Below, piece after piece: positions 7,935 to 18,085 of a DNA stretch of 21,433 nt. How positions within the stretch are numbered: position 1 is the first letter of the stretch; the number at the start of each line of letters is the position of its first letter. Made by a program: the position numbers and the translations under genes. Source of the stretch: an uncultured Trueperaceae bacterium (GTDB lineage: Bacteria; Deinococcota; Deinococci; Deinococcales; Trueperaceae); NCBI GenBank assembly GCA_937907415.1, contig CALCHY010000250.1:1-21433 (forward strand). The letters run 5' to 3'. The notes beneath the pieces were generated by a model that searched no databases, had not been told where the DNA came from, and worked only from the letters and a program-made list of their open reading frames with translations.

Positions 7935-7974
7935 GAGAACGCGCGCGCAATTGCGTTATTGCGCGCGCGTTCTC
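7935..7974. terminator. Perfect 17-bp hairpin between convergent genes
   Basis: GAGAACGCGCGCGCAAT (7935-7951) and its exact reverse complement (7958-7974) enclose the six-base loop TGCGTT. It sits between the exonuclease stop (7909) and the cytochrome stop (8008), and is symmetric, so it could end transcription in both directions. Neither side has a T-run. A second, weaker hairpin GTTGGC/GCCAAC lies at 7980-7996. Confidence 0.7.
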
Positions 7975-8007
7975 CTGGCGTTGGCTCTGCGCCAACCCCG
8001 GTCTTAG

Positions 8008-8511
8008 TTACTCGAGGCCGAGTTCTCCGCGCTTGGCGTAGACCGCCGCGGCGTCAAGCGTGGTTGCGCGCTGAGCGGCGACTTCCTCGGCCGTGAAGGC
8101 GGTGAAGCCCTCTGGCAGTGCAGCGGCGTTATCCCAGGCCGTAGCGGCGTAGTTGAGCACGTCCGCGATCTGCTGGTCGTCGAACATCGACGCCCACGGG
8201 GTCATGACGCTGTTGTAGGCCATGCCGTTGACATTGATGGCGCCCTGAAGGCCGTAGAGCACGACGTCGATGGCGTACTCGCGGCCGCCGTCGGCAGCGA
8301 CGACCTCAGGAAGGTGACCGGCGAGCGGCGGGAAGGCTCCTGGGATGCCCTGACCGGTCAGCTGGTGGCAGGCCATGCAGTTGGTGTTGAAGATGGTTTC
8401 GCCTGCGCTGGTGTCGGCCTCGGCGATCGGCGTGCCCTGGGCAACGACGACCGGCACGAGGACCAACACAGCCAGGACCACGGGGGCCAAGATCTTTACG
8501 AGTCGCTTCAC
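8008..8511 (-). CDS. Secreted class I-type cytochrome c
   Basis: A soluble or membrane-anchored electron carrier exported to the cell envelope. The product has 167 residues with an N-terminal hydrophobic segment (KILAPVVLAVLVLVPVVVA, about 6-24) that is either a cleaved signal peptide or an anchor. One heme c site CMACH is present (C45, C48, H49). The likely axial methionine is M103 in MTPW, in the cytochrome context NGMAYNSVMTPW. A C-terminal extension beyond the heme fold (about 125-167) is Ala-rich. The GTG start at 8511 has a strong GGAGGT five bases upstream. The redox partner is unknown, and no oxidase or cytochrome biogenesis gene is nearby. It is divergent from the Crp/Fnr regulator, which might control it. 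Confidence 0.92.
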   Translation of the reverse strand: MKRLVKILAPVVLAVLVLVPVVVAQGTPIAEADTSAGETIFNTNCMACHQLTGQGIPGAFPPLAGHLPEVVAADGGREYAIDVVLYGLQGAINVNGMAYNSVMTPWASMFDDQQIADVLNYAATAWDNAAALPEGFTAFTAEEVAAQRATTLDAAAVYAKRGELGLE

Positions 8512-8528
8512 GAACTACCTCCAAGGCG

Positions 8529-8544
8529 TGCCGGCTATCCGGCA
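8529..8544. repeat. Small hairpin in the cytochrome c leader
   Basis: TGCCGG (8529-8534) and CCGGCA (8539-8544) pair around CTAT. The hairpin lies just upstream of the cytochrome ribosome site (about 8517-8522, minus strand), so it could sit in the 5' leader of that mRNA. Confidence 0.45.
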
Positions 8545-8561
8545 TATAGCTAAGGTGACGA

Positions 8562-8597
8562 CGGGTCTTGGTGGGTTACGCCCCACCACCCGACCCG
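8562..8597. repeat. Long imperfect dyad between cytochrome c and Crp/Fnr genes
   Basis: CGGGTC (8562-8567) plus TGGTGGG (8569-8575) pair with CCCACCA (8582-8588) plus GACCCG (8592-8597). This gives 13 base pairs with a 1-by-3 internal loop and a six-base loop TTACGC. It lies in the 151-base divergent spacer. It may be an operator or a leader structure. It does not contain FNR (TTGAT-N4-ATCAA) or CRP (TGTGA-N6-TCACA) consensus half-sites. Confidence 0.6.
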
Positions 8598-8648
8598 GCG
8601 GCTCCGGAGAAGGATACTACCCGAACACGAGCGCGGCCAGGCCAGGGG

Positions 8649-8654
8649 TAGCAT
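8649..8654 (+). promoter_or_regulatory. Candidate -10 (TAGCAT) for the Crp/Fnr gene
   Basis: TAGCAT ends eight bases before the ATG at 8663. This is close to the six-base spacing seen at other genes here, and suggests a leaderless or nearly leaderless message. Confidence 0.4.
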
Positions 8655-8662
8655 CTAGGTCG

Positions 8663-9445
8663 ATGGATGAAGGCACGGGAAAGACCCACTCACATGCACT
8701 GGGGGCCAACGGCTGGCCCATCGACGGGCTCGGCCCGCACGCGTGCACGCTCGACATGCGCAGGCAGGTGTTAGCGGCCGTTCCGTACTTCTCCGCGCTC
8801 GAGCCGTCCGAGCTCGAGCGCGTCCACGCCTCTTTTCACGCCGTTGCCATGGCGGCCGGGGAGACGCTGGTGAGCGAGGGCGACCCAGCAGAGCGCTTCT
8901 GCGTCATAGCCAGCGGTCGGGTGAAGCTCAACCAAAGCACGGCGGTTGGCGGTCAGCACCTCCTCGACGTCCTTGGGCCGGGCGCCTCGTTCGGCGAGCT
9001 GCCACTGTTAGGGCAGGCGCATAACGCTTTCGGCGCGGAGGCATTGACCTCCGGCTGCCTGTTGGTGACGTCCGCCGAAGAGTTCGGCGAGCTCGTGAGC
9101 GCTTTCCCGAAAGTGGCTTTGGCCGTGTTGGAGGACGTCAGCGCGAAGCTGCGCGACGCGCAGTCGCGCTTGCGCTCCTCCGCGGGCGCCGTACCGGTAG
9201 AAGCGCGATTGGCTTCCGCCCTACTTATGCTGAGCGCGCGGCTTGGTCAGCCGGACGGCGAGGGCCGCACCCTCGGTGCGCCCCTCAGCCAGGAGGACCT
9301 AGCGGCGATGACGGGCTCGACGTTGGAGACCGTCAACCGCGTCTTGGCTCAGTGGCGCAAGGGCAAGATCGTGACGACGGGGCGCAGGCGCCTCTCGATC
9401 ATCGACGTGCCAGCGCTCGCGGCCATCTCAGAAGCGGGCCAGTGA
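8663..9445 (+). CDS. Crp/Fnr family transcriptional regulator
   Basis: A 260-residue DNA-binding protein of the Crp/Fnr superfamily. Residues about 43-140 form the cyclic-nucleotide-type jelly roll, with LGPGASFGELPLL (104-116). The segment after it (GQAHNAFGAEAL) lacks the arginine-serine pair that binds cAMP in CRP, so cAMP is unlikely to be the ligand. A dimer helix (about 145-172) leads to the winged helix, with LSQEDLAAMTGSTLETVNRVL (208-228) as the helix-turn-helix. Compared with the CRP recognition helix, the first arginine is L221 while E222 and R226 are kept. Only three scattered cysteines are present (C28, C80, C132), arguing against an FNR iron-sulfur cluster. The ATG at 8663 is chosen over an ATG at 8756 because of AGGT and TAGCAT upstream. 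Confidence 0.88.
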   Translation: MDEGTGKTHSHALGANGWPIDGLGPHACTLDMRRQVLAAVPYFSALEPSELERVHASFHAVAMAAGETLVSEGDPAERFCVIASGRVKLNQSTAVGGQHLLDVLGPGASFGELPLLGQAHNAFGAEALTSGCLLVTSAEEFGELVSAFPKVALAVLEDVSAKLRDAQSRLRSSAGAVPVEARLASALLMLSARLGQPDGEGRTLGAPLSQEDLAAMTGSTLETVNRVLAQWRKGKIVTTGRRRLSIIDVPALAAISEAGQ

Positions 9446-9458
9446 GGCTGGCGGCTGC

Positions 9459-13300
<3,842 letters not shown>

Positions 13301-13304
13301 CTAC

Positions 13305-13332
13305 GCAGCGGCGCAGGGATGCAGCGGCGCAG
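13305..13332. repeat. 12-bp direct repeat upstream of ligA
   Basis: GCAGCGGCGCAG occurs at 13305-13316 and again at 13321-13332, a period of 16 bases. It occupies the gap between the small membrane protein stop (13340) and ligA (13273). It may be a regulatory site or simple slippage in GC-rich sequence. Confidence 0.7.
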
Positions 13333-13339
13333 CGGCCGC

Positions 13340-13753
13340 TTACCGCTCCGCCCGCTTGCCCATGGTTGAGCCTGCGCGGTGGGCGCCGCGATGGGCGCGG
13401 CGGCCGCCGCGCGCGTTGCTGGCCCGCGCCGGGAACGCACGGTAATGAAGGGCACTCGGCTGCACCATGACGTCGCGGCTGGCGGATTCGAACCAACTCG
13501 GCAGCTCGCGACTAGCGCTACCCACGCCGCCTTGCTCTGGCTGCTGGCTAGTTGACACCACCACGAACTGGCGCAGGTCGCGCCGCGCAGGGCCGGCTGC
13601 GAACCCCTGCCCGCCGAGAACCCGAGCGGCGGCGAGCGCGGCGTTGCGGCGGGTGACTAGGTACTCGATCCCGTCGTGGACGGCAAGCAAGATGCCCATG
13701 AGCACGCTGATGCCAAGGAAGAAGGCCAAGATGTAGAGCGTCGGAGCGAGCAT
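13340..13753 (-). CDS. Small membrane-anchored protein, function unknown
   Basis: I do not recognise the family. The 137-residue product starts with a strong hydrophobic helix (about residues 3-26, LAPTLYILAFFLGISVLMGILLAV) that should anchor it in the membrane. This is followed by about 110 polar residues rich in Arg, Ala and Gly, with no cysteines and little predicted fold. The last 30 residues are very basic. The ATG at 13753 is supported by TAGCCT exactly six bases upstream. It lies 66 bases upstream of ligA on the same strand, so it may share a transcript with ligA-polX, although ligA appears to have its own promoter. A perfect inverted repeat overlaps its promoter. Confidence 0.7.
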   Translation of the reverse strand: MLAPTLYILAFFLGISVLMGILLAVHDGIEYLVTRRNAALAAARVLGGQGFAAGPARRDLRQFVVVSTSQQPEQGGVGSASRELPSWFESASRDVMVQPSALHYRAFPARASNARGGRRAHRGAHRAGSTMGKRAER

Positions 13754-13759
13754 GGCTTT

Positions 13760-13765
13760 AGGCTA
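13760..13765 (-). promoter_or_regulatory. -10 hexamer TAGCCT, leaderless-type promoter
   Basis: On the minus strand TAGCCT is followed by AAAGCC (six bases) and the ATG at 13753. It overlaps one arm of the inverted repeat at 13762-13784. Confidence 0.5.
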
Positions 13766-13784
13766 CCTTAGTTATTAAGGTAGC
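13762..13784. promoter_or_regulatory. Operator-like 9-bp inverted repeat
   Basis: GCTACCTTA (13762-13770) and TAAGGTAGC (13776-13784) are exact reverse complements around GTTAT. The dyad overlaps the -10 and spacer of the minus-strand gene starting at 13753, and lies about 65 bases upstream of the -10 of the plus-strand permease. Its position and AT-rich centre fit a repressor operator better than a terminator. Confidence 0.6.
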
Positions 13785-13848
13785 GGTGTGATGGGGCGCA
13801 CAACGGGGAGCCGGCAACGGTCCGAACCTCCCGGCCACTCCCGTCACA

Positions 13849-13854
13849 TATCCT
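13849..13854 (+). promoter_or_regulatory. -10 hexamer TATCCT for the permease gene, leaderless-type
   Basis: TATCCT is followed by CTGCTG (six bases) and the GTG start at 13861. There is no ribosome site before this GTG, so a leaderless message explains the start. Confidence 0.55.
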
Positions 13855-13860
13855 CTGCTG

Positions 13861-15129
13861 GTGGAGCCTCCGAGTACCTGGTTCACCTTGCTCGCGAGCG
13901 GCGTTACCCTCGTCGGCGTAGCCTTCGGCCGCCTTCCGGGCGTACCCGTCAGCCGCGCCGTCATGGCCGCAGCGGGCGCGACGGCGTTGCTAGTCGTTGG
14001 GGTCATCGACCTAGACGACGCCTGGCGCATGATCAACGGCGAGGTCCTCCTCCTGTTGTTCGGCCTCATGGTCGTCAACGCCGCTTTAGCGAGCGCCGGC
14101 GCCTTCAGGCGCCTCACCGGCCTCGTCACGCGCGGCACGCTCGGGCCCAAGCGCCTGCTGGCGCTCCTTGTGCTCAGCTCCGGCGTGCTCTCTGCCCTCT
14201 TCCTCAACGACACGGTCGTGCTGATGCTTACGCCCATGGTGGTGCGGGCGGCGCAACGGCTCGGCCTGAAACCACTTCCCTACCTCCTCGGGCTCGCGCT
14301 CGCCGCCAACGCAGGTAGCGCAGCGACCATCACGGGCAACCCACAGAACGTGCTCGTGGCCGTCAGCGCCGGAATCGGCTATGGACCGTTCGCCTTGCGC
14401 CTCGGCCCGGTGGCGCTGGCGGCGCTCGCCGTCACCTTCTGCACCTTGCTCGTCGCCTTCAGGGGCGACTTGCGCGCCCTGCCACGGCCGCTCGCGCCCC
14501 GTGGGCGCGAGGCCACCCCGCACGTGGACCGAGGCAAGTTGTGGTTGAGCGGCGTGACCGTACTCGCCATGTTGGTCGCGTTCATGGCTGGCGTCCCGGT
14601 CGCCTTGGCGGCCTTGACGGCGGCGGTCGTTCTTCTCGTAGGCCACGGGCGGGCCGCGACCGTCCTGCTGCGGCGCGTCGACTACGAGCTCCTCGTCTTG
14701 TTCGGAGGGCTGTTCGTCGTGGTTGGGGCGTTGGCGAGCACGGGCCTGCCCGCCAAGTGGCTGCTCGGCCTGTTAGGCGGCGACGCCCTGGCGGCAGTTC
14801 CAAGCGCCGCCGATCTGGGCCTGCTTACCGTGGTGACCGCCGGCCTCTCCACCCTGGTGAGCAACGTGCCTGCCGTGCTCATCTTGCTACCCGCTCTCGA
14901 GGTGACAGCGCTGCCTCACGCTGCTTCGAACGCAGTCGCGATCACGCTCGCGATGGCGAGCACACTGGCAGGCAACCTGACCCTCGTCGCGTCCGTCGCC
15001 AACCTCATCGTCGCGGAATCTGCGCGGCGGCTCGGGGTCGAAGTGGGCTTCTTTTCGTACTTGCGCGTCGGGGTGCCGGTGACGCTCCTCAGCCTGCTGC
15101 TCGGTTGGCTGCTCGTCGCCTTCACCTGA
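13861..15129 (+). CDS. ArsB/SLC13-type (ion transporter superfamily) permease
   Basis: A polytopic inner-membrane transporter of 422 residues, about 10-12 hydrophobic helices, belonging to the ion transporter superfamily that includes ArsB, NhaD, CitMHS and SLC13. Two inverted halves are visible. Each has a re-entrant hairpin and a broken helix: FLNDTVVLMLTP (114-125) and ITGNPQN (157-163) in the first, and LVSNVPAVLILLP (332-344) and LAGNLTLVASVANLIVAE (369-386) in the second. These Asn/Ser/Pro clusters form the substrate and sodium sites in relatives. The substrate could be an inorganic anion, a dicarboxylate or arsenite; no arsR or arsC lies nearby to favour arsenite. GTG start with TATCCT six bases upstream. 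The carbonic anhydrase gene follows on the same strand, with its own promoter signature. Confidence 0.85.
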   Translation: MEPPSTWFTLLASGVTLVGVAFGRLPGVPVSRAVMAAAGATALLVVGVIDLDDAWRMINGEVLLLLFGLMVVNAALASAGAFRRLTGLVTRGTLGPKRLLALLVLSSGVLSALFLNDTVVLMLTPMVVRAAQRLGLKPLPYLLGLALAANAGSAATITGNPQNVLVAVSAGIGYGPFALRLGPVALAALAVTFCTLLVAFRGDLRALPRPLAPRGREATPHVDRGKLWLSGVTVLAMLVAFMAGVPVALAALTAAVVLLVGHGRAATVLLRRVDYELLVLFGGLFVVVGALASTGLPAKWLLGLLGGDALAAVPSAADLGLLTVVTAGLSTLVSNVPAVLILLPALEVTALPHAASNAVAITLAMASTLAGNLTLVASVANLIVAESARRLGVEVGFFSYLRVGVPVTLLSLLLGWLLVAFT

Positions 15130-15134
15130 ACGCC

Positions 15135-15162
15135 GCGGCGGTCGGCCATGAGCCGTCGCCGC
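15135..15162. repeat. Imperfect hairpin between permease and carbonic anhydrase genes
   Basis: GCGGCG (15135-15140) plus CGGC (15143-15146) pair with GCCG (15152-15155) plus CGCCGC (15157-15162), leaving a small internal loop and the loop CATGA. It could terminate the permease transcript, but has no T-run and also covers the expected -35 zone of the next gene. Confidence 0.45.
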
Positions 15163-15168
15163 TTACAG

Positions 15169-15174
15169 TAAACT
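15169..15174 (+). promoter_or_regulatory. -10 hexamer TAAACT for carbonic anhydrase, leaderless-type
   Basis: TAAACT is followed by CGGCCT (six bases) and the GTG start at 15181. No Shine-Dalgarno sequence is present. Confidence 0.55.
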
Positions 15175-15180
15175 CGGCCT

Positions 15181-15822
15181 GTGGCTGACCCAGCAGACCT
15201 TCTAGCACGCAACCGCGAGTGGGCGGCCAACATGCTAACCGGCGACCCTGAGTTCTTCGACCGGCTCGAGACTCAACAGGCGCCGCGCTACCTCTGGATA
15301 GGCTGCTCGGACTCGCGAGTGAGCGCCAACGTCATCGCTGGCCTCGAGCCAGGCGAAGTGTTCGTGCACCGCAACGTCGCCAACGTCATGGCCAACGCGG
15401 ACCTCAACGCCCTCACCGTCCTCGATTTCGCCGTCTCGGTCCTCAAGGTCGAACACGTGCTCGTAGTCGGCCATTACGGCTGCGGTGGCGTATCTGCCGC
15501 GCTCGACGGGAAGGGCCACGGGCTGCTCGACAACTGGCTGCGGCACGTCAAGGACGTGGCCGCCAAGCACTCGAGCATCCTCGACTCGTTGCCGCCTGGC
15601 ATGCGCGCGAACCGCTTGGCTGAGCTGAACGCCATCGAGCAGGCGCGCAACGTTTGCCACACGAGCATCGTGCAAGAAGCGTGGGCAAACGGCCACGACC
15701 TCACGGTGCGAGCGTGGATCTACGCCCTGCACGACGGCATCCTGCGCGACTTGCGCTTCCTAGTGAGAGGGCCGGACGAACTGATGCCCGCCTACCGCCT
15801 GTCGCTTGCAGAGAACGCCTAG
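15181..15822 (+). CDS. can: Beta-carbonic anhydrase
   Basis: A cytoplasmic zinc enzyme that interconverts carbon dioxide and bicarbonate, supplying bicarbonate to carboxylases. The 213-residue product aligns by eye along its whole length with E. coli Can. The zinc ligands are C42 (in WIGCSDSRV), H98 and C101 (in GHYGCGG), with the catalytic dyad D44 and R46. Other family landmarks are LEPGEVFVHRNVAN (55-68) and a C-terminal YALHDGILRDL (181-191). The GTG start is supported by TAAACT six bases upstream. A bicarbonate supply for, or anion exchange with, the preceding permease is conceivable but unproven. Confidence 0.96.
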   Translation: MADPADLLARNREWAANMLTGDPEFFDRLETQQAPRYLWIGCSDSRVSANVIAGLEPGEVFVHRNVANVMANADLNALTVLDFAVSVLKVEHVLVVGHYGCGGVSAALDGKGHGLLDNWLRHVKDVAAKHSSILDSLPPGMRANRLAELNAIEQARNVCHTSIVQEAWANGHDLTVRAWIYALHDGILRDLRFLVRGPDELMPAYRLSLAENA

Positions 15823-15827
15823 CCAAA

Positions 15828-15861
15828 GCCGCCGCCCGCGGCGGCCGCCCACCACGGCGGC
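15828..15861. terminator. GC-rich hairpins between convergent genes
   Basis: GCCGCCG (15828-15834) and CGGCGGC (15839-15845) form a seven-base-pair stem with a four-base loop immediately after the carbonic anhydrase stop. An alternative stem, GCCGCC (15844-15849) with GGCGGC (15856-15861), overlaps it and faces the end of the DinB-like gene. No T-runs are present, so terminator function is inferred from position. Confidence 0.5.
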
Positions 15862-15869
15862 GTGACGCC

Positions 15870-16364
15870 CTAGTTGGCCGTAAGGGCCTTCGTCAGTTGC
15901 CGAACTGCGCCCAAGTGGTATGCGCTGTGCGCTAGCGGCACCATCGCGTCTATGAACTGATCTCCCGACCAGTCGGTCATGGCCCCGATGGCGCGCTTGA
16001 CCTCTAGGTAAGCGGCGAACAGTTCAGCGCGCGCGGCGTCCCACTCGGCAGCGTCGACCACCGAGCGGGCCCAGCTCCCCGGCCAATCCGCGACCTGACC
16101 AGCTGCGGTGCTCGGTTCTAGGTAACGGAGCAAGTTCGTCAAGTAGTAGGTGGTGTGGATGACCTGAGCAGCTACCGTAGTCGCGCCTTGGAACGCGGAG
16201 CGCGATGCGTCCGCGGCGCTAACGCCGGCGAGCGTATGCCGGAAGCTACCTGCCCGGTCGAGAGCGTAGGTGCCATCGGCGCCAGGTGGCGGCCCCTCGA
16301 AGAACTCGTCGAGGAGTGCGAAGAGGCTGGACTTGAAGCTGTCGTACACACCGGCGCGGTTCAT
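15870..16364 (-). CDS. DinB-like metal-binding four-helix protein
   Basis: A 164-residue cytoplasmic protein with the DinB/YfiT four-helix bundle pattern. The expected metal-binding histidine triad is visible as H70 in VIHTTYYL and H146 and H150 in AHSAYHLGAVRQ, the last motif being the family signature. Members bind a divalent metal, and several act as thiol-dependent S-transferases with bacillithiol or mycothiol. No catalytic role can be assigned here. The ATG at 16364 has a good ribosome site (GGAAGGGA, minus strand, about 16369-16376). It is convergent with carbonic anhydrase and divergent from yggS. Its leader contains one arm of the inverted repeat at 16382-16412. Confidence 0.82.
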   Translation of the reverse strand: MNRAGVYDSFKSSLFALLDEFFEGPPPGADGTYALDRAGSFRHTLAGVSAADASRSAFQGATTVAAQVIHTTYYLTNLLRYLEPSTAAGQVADWPGSWARSVVDAAEWDAARAELFAAYLEVKRAIGAMTDWSGDQFIDAMVPLAHSAYHLGAVRQLTKALTAN

Positions 16365-16381
16365 GTTGTCCCTTCCGCTTC

Positions 16382-16412
16382 ATGAGGCGTCGCCGCGGCG
16401 TTAGCGCCTCAT
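16382..16412. promoter_or_regulatory. Operator-like inverted repeat between DinB-like gene and yggS
   Basis: ATGAGGCG (16382-16389) and CGCCTCAT (16405-16412) are exact reverse complements. The 15-base spacer contains a perfect 10-base palindrome CGCCGCGGCG (16391-16400). The dyad covers the expected -35 zone of the yggS promoter and lies in the leader of the divergent gene, so one regulator could affect both. Confidence 0.6.
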
Positions 16413-16419
16413 CTCGGGC

Positions 16420-16425
16420 TATCCT
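16420..16425 (+). promoter_or_regulatory. -10 hexamer TATCCT for yggS
   Basis: TATCCT ends eight bases before the GTG at 16434 and only two bases before the GTG at 16428. A transcript start 6-8 bases after the hexamer would exclude 16428 and make 16434 the first codon of a leaderless message. Confidence 0.5.
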
Positions 16426-16433
16426 ACGTGGCG

Positions 16434-17216
16434 GTGACCAACGTGACTTTCCCGCTTGACCCGCACGATACTCCCACGGCCAACAGTGCCCACGACATCG
16501 CGGCCAACCTGGCCTCCGTCAAGGAACGGATCGCGGCGGCCTGCCGCCGCGTGGGGCGCGACCCGTCCGAGGTGCGGCTACTGCCGGTGAGCAAGACGGT
16601 TCCTGAGGACCGTATCCGGATGGCTTACGAGGCCGGCTGCCGGTACTTGGGCGAGAACAAGGTGCAGGAGGCCATGCGCAAACACGACGCGCTACCGGAT
16701 CTCACCGACCTCAAGTGGTCCGTCATTGGGCACTTGCAGACGAACAAGGCGCGCCACGTTGCGCGCTTCGCGAGCGAGTTCCAGGCGCTCTCCAGCCTGC
16801 GGGTGGCCGAGACGCTCGAGCGGCGCCTGGAGGGTGAGGACCGCAGCATCGACGTGTACGTTCAGGTGAACAGCTCGGGCGAGGAGAGCAAGTTCGGCCT
16901 GGCACCCGAAGAAGTCCCCGCGTTCGTGCAGGAACTCCCGAACTACCCGCGCTTGCGGGTGCAGGGTCTCATGACGCTTGCCCTCTTCTCGACGGACATG
17001 GCGCTCGTCAGGCCGTGCTTCGTGCGCATGCGCGAACTGCGGGACAGGCTGCTGCAAGAGGCGCCAGACGGCGTGAACGTGGCTGGCCTCTCCATGGGGA
17101 TGTCAGGCGACTTCGAGCTGGCCATCGAGGAGGGCGCCACCGTAGTGCGCGTCGGCCAGTCGATCTTCGGTGCACGCTCACTGCCAGACACCTACTACTG
17201 GCCTAAGAACGATTAG
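16434..17216 (+). CDS. yggS: PLP homeostasis protein, YggS/PLPBP family
   Basis: A single-domain TIM-barrel protein that binds pyridoxal 5'-phosphate but is not known to be an enzyme. It buffers PLP and influences amino-acid pools. The PLP lysine is K54 in LLPVSKTVP (counting from 16434). Family motifs follow: YLGENKVQEA, WSVIGHLQTNKA, VQVNSSGEESKFGL and the C-terminal phosphate site GLSMGMSGDFELAIEEGAT. The 260-residue length is slightly above the usual 225-235 because of a Pro/Thr-rich N-terminal extension of about 20 residues. The GTG at 16434 is favoured over an in-frame GTG six bases earlier because TATCCT is too close to the latter. The pyridoxal kinase gene follows after 26 bases, a functionally coherent operon. 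Confidence 0.94.
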   Translation: MTNVTFPLDPHDTPTANSAHDIAANLASVKERIAAACRRVGRDPSEVRLLPVSKTVPEDRIRMAYEAGCRYLGENKVQEAMRKHDALPDLTDLKWSVIGHLQTNKARHVARFASEFQALSSLRVAETLERRLEGEDRSIDVYVQVNSSGEESKFGLAPEEVPAFVQELPNYPRLRVQGLMTLALFSTDMALVRPCFVRMRELRDRLLQEAPDGVNVAGLSMGMSGDFELAIEEGATVVRVGQSIFGARSLPDTYYWPKND

Positions 17217-17242
17217 GTCGCGGCGTAATCCTGGAGGCAAGC

Positions 17243-18073
17243 ATGGTGGACCCCGCTAAGTTGGAGCCGCTACCCGTCGACGTGGTGTCGGTGCAGTCCA
17301 TGGTCTGCTACGGCTGCGTCGGGAACAGCGTCGCCGTGCCGACTCTACAAGCGAGGGGCATGAACGTCGTTGCGGTGCCGACGGTCTTCCTCAGCAACGT
17401 CCCGCAGTACGACACGTTGAGTGGTGGCGCCATCCCGCAGGAGTGGTTCGAGGGCTTCCTGGCAGACATCCGCAGGCGCGGCGCCCTCACGCACGCGCGC
17501 GCCGTGCTCGTTGGTTACCTCGGGTCTCCCGCGCAGGCGGCGGCCCTCGGCGCGTGGCTCGCCGAAGTCACCCACGAGCGACCCGACCTGCTCGTGGTAG
17601 TCGACCCGGTCATGGGCGATTACGACAGCGGCCTTTACGTACACCCTGAACTGCCGGCTGCGCTCGGTGGCCTGATCGACGTCGCGACGGGCCTCACCCC
17701 TAACGCCTTCGAACTCGAGCGCCTAGCTGGCCGCGGCGCGCTCACCATGGCGGAAACCGTCACGGAGGCACGCAAGCTCCTGCGCGGCCGCACTCGTTGG
17801 GTGGTCGTGACGAGCGCAGCGCCAGCCGAAGCGCGCGCAGGCGAAGCCCAAGTGCTTATCGTGACGGCGGACGATCACACCGTCGTGCGCCACCCGCGCG
17901 TGGCGTCAGCCGCCAAGGGAACTGGCGACCTCTTCTCTGCGATGGTCGTTCATGGGCTGCTTAGCGGGCGCGACCTGCTTGGCGCCGTGGGCGCCGCCCA
18001 CGAGCAAGTCGTGAGCGTGCTCGAGCGCACCCAGCGCCTGGGTTGCGCTGAGCTCGTGCTCAACGGCGACTAG
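17243..18073 (+). CDS. pdxY: Pyridoxal kinase
   Basis: A ribokinase-superfamily enzyme that phosphorylates pyridoxal, and perhaps pyridoxine and pyridoxamine, with ATP in the B6 salvage pathway. The 276-residue product has the N-terminal substrate region VQSMVCYGCVGNSVAVPTLQ (17-36), then TVFLSNVPQYDTLSGG (47-62), DPVMGD (121-126) and LTPNAFELERLAG (151-163). The anion hole and catalytic base are in KGTGD (225-229), with D229 as the base. PdxY rather than PdxK is suggested by the overall pattern, but the two are close. The ATG at 17243 has GGAGG about eight bases upstream. It lies 26 bases after yggS and is surely co-transcribed, and converges on the next gene with a 12-base gap. Confidence 0.92.
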   Translation: MVDPAKLEPLPVDVVSVQSMVCYGCVGNSVAVPTLQARGMNVVAVPTVFLSNVPQYDTLSGGAIPQEWFEGFLADIRRRGALTHARAVLVGYLGSPAQAAALGAWLAEVTHERPDLLVVVDPVMGDYDSGLYVHPELPAALGGLIDVATGLTPNAFELERLAGRGALTMAETVTEARKLLRGRTRWVVVTSAAPAEARAGEAQVLIVTADDHTVVRHPRVASAAKGTGDLFSAMVVHGLLSGRDLLGAVGAAHEQVVSVLERTQRLGCAELVLNGD

Positions 18074-18085
18074 GCAAGAACCGAG

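Noticed and set aside
7935..7996. CRISPR repeat or attachment site
   Set aside because: The dyad occurs once, with no repeat-spacer periodicity and no integrase nearby. A position between convergent genes explains it better.
8375..8662. Upstream extension of the Crp/Fnr gene to an ATG at 8375
   Set aside because: It would overlap the cytochrome c start and ribosome site on the opposite strand and add 96 residues unlike the family. The ATG at 8663 has better signals.
13861..15129. Arsenite exporter ArsB
   Set aside because: The family fold fits, but no other ars gene is adjacent, and the superfamily transports many anions.
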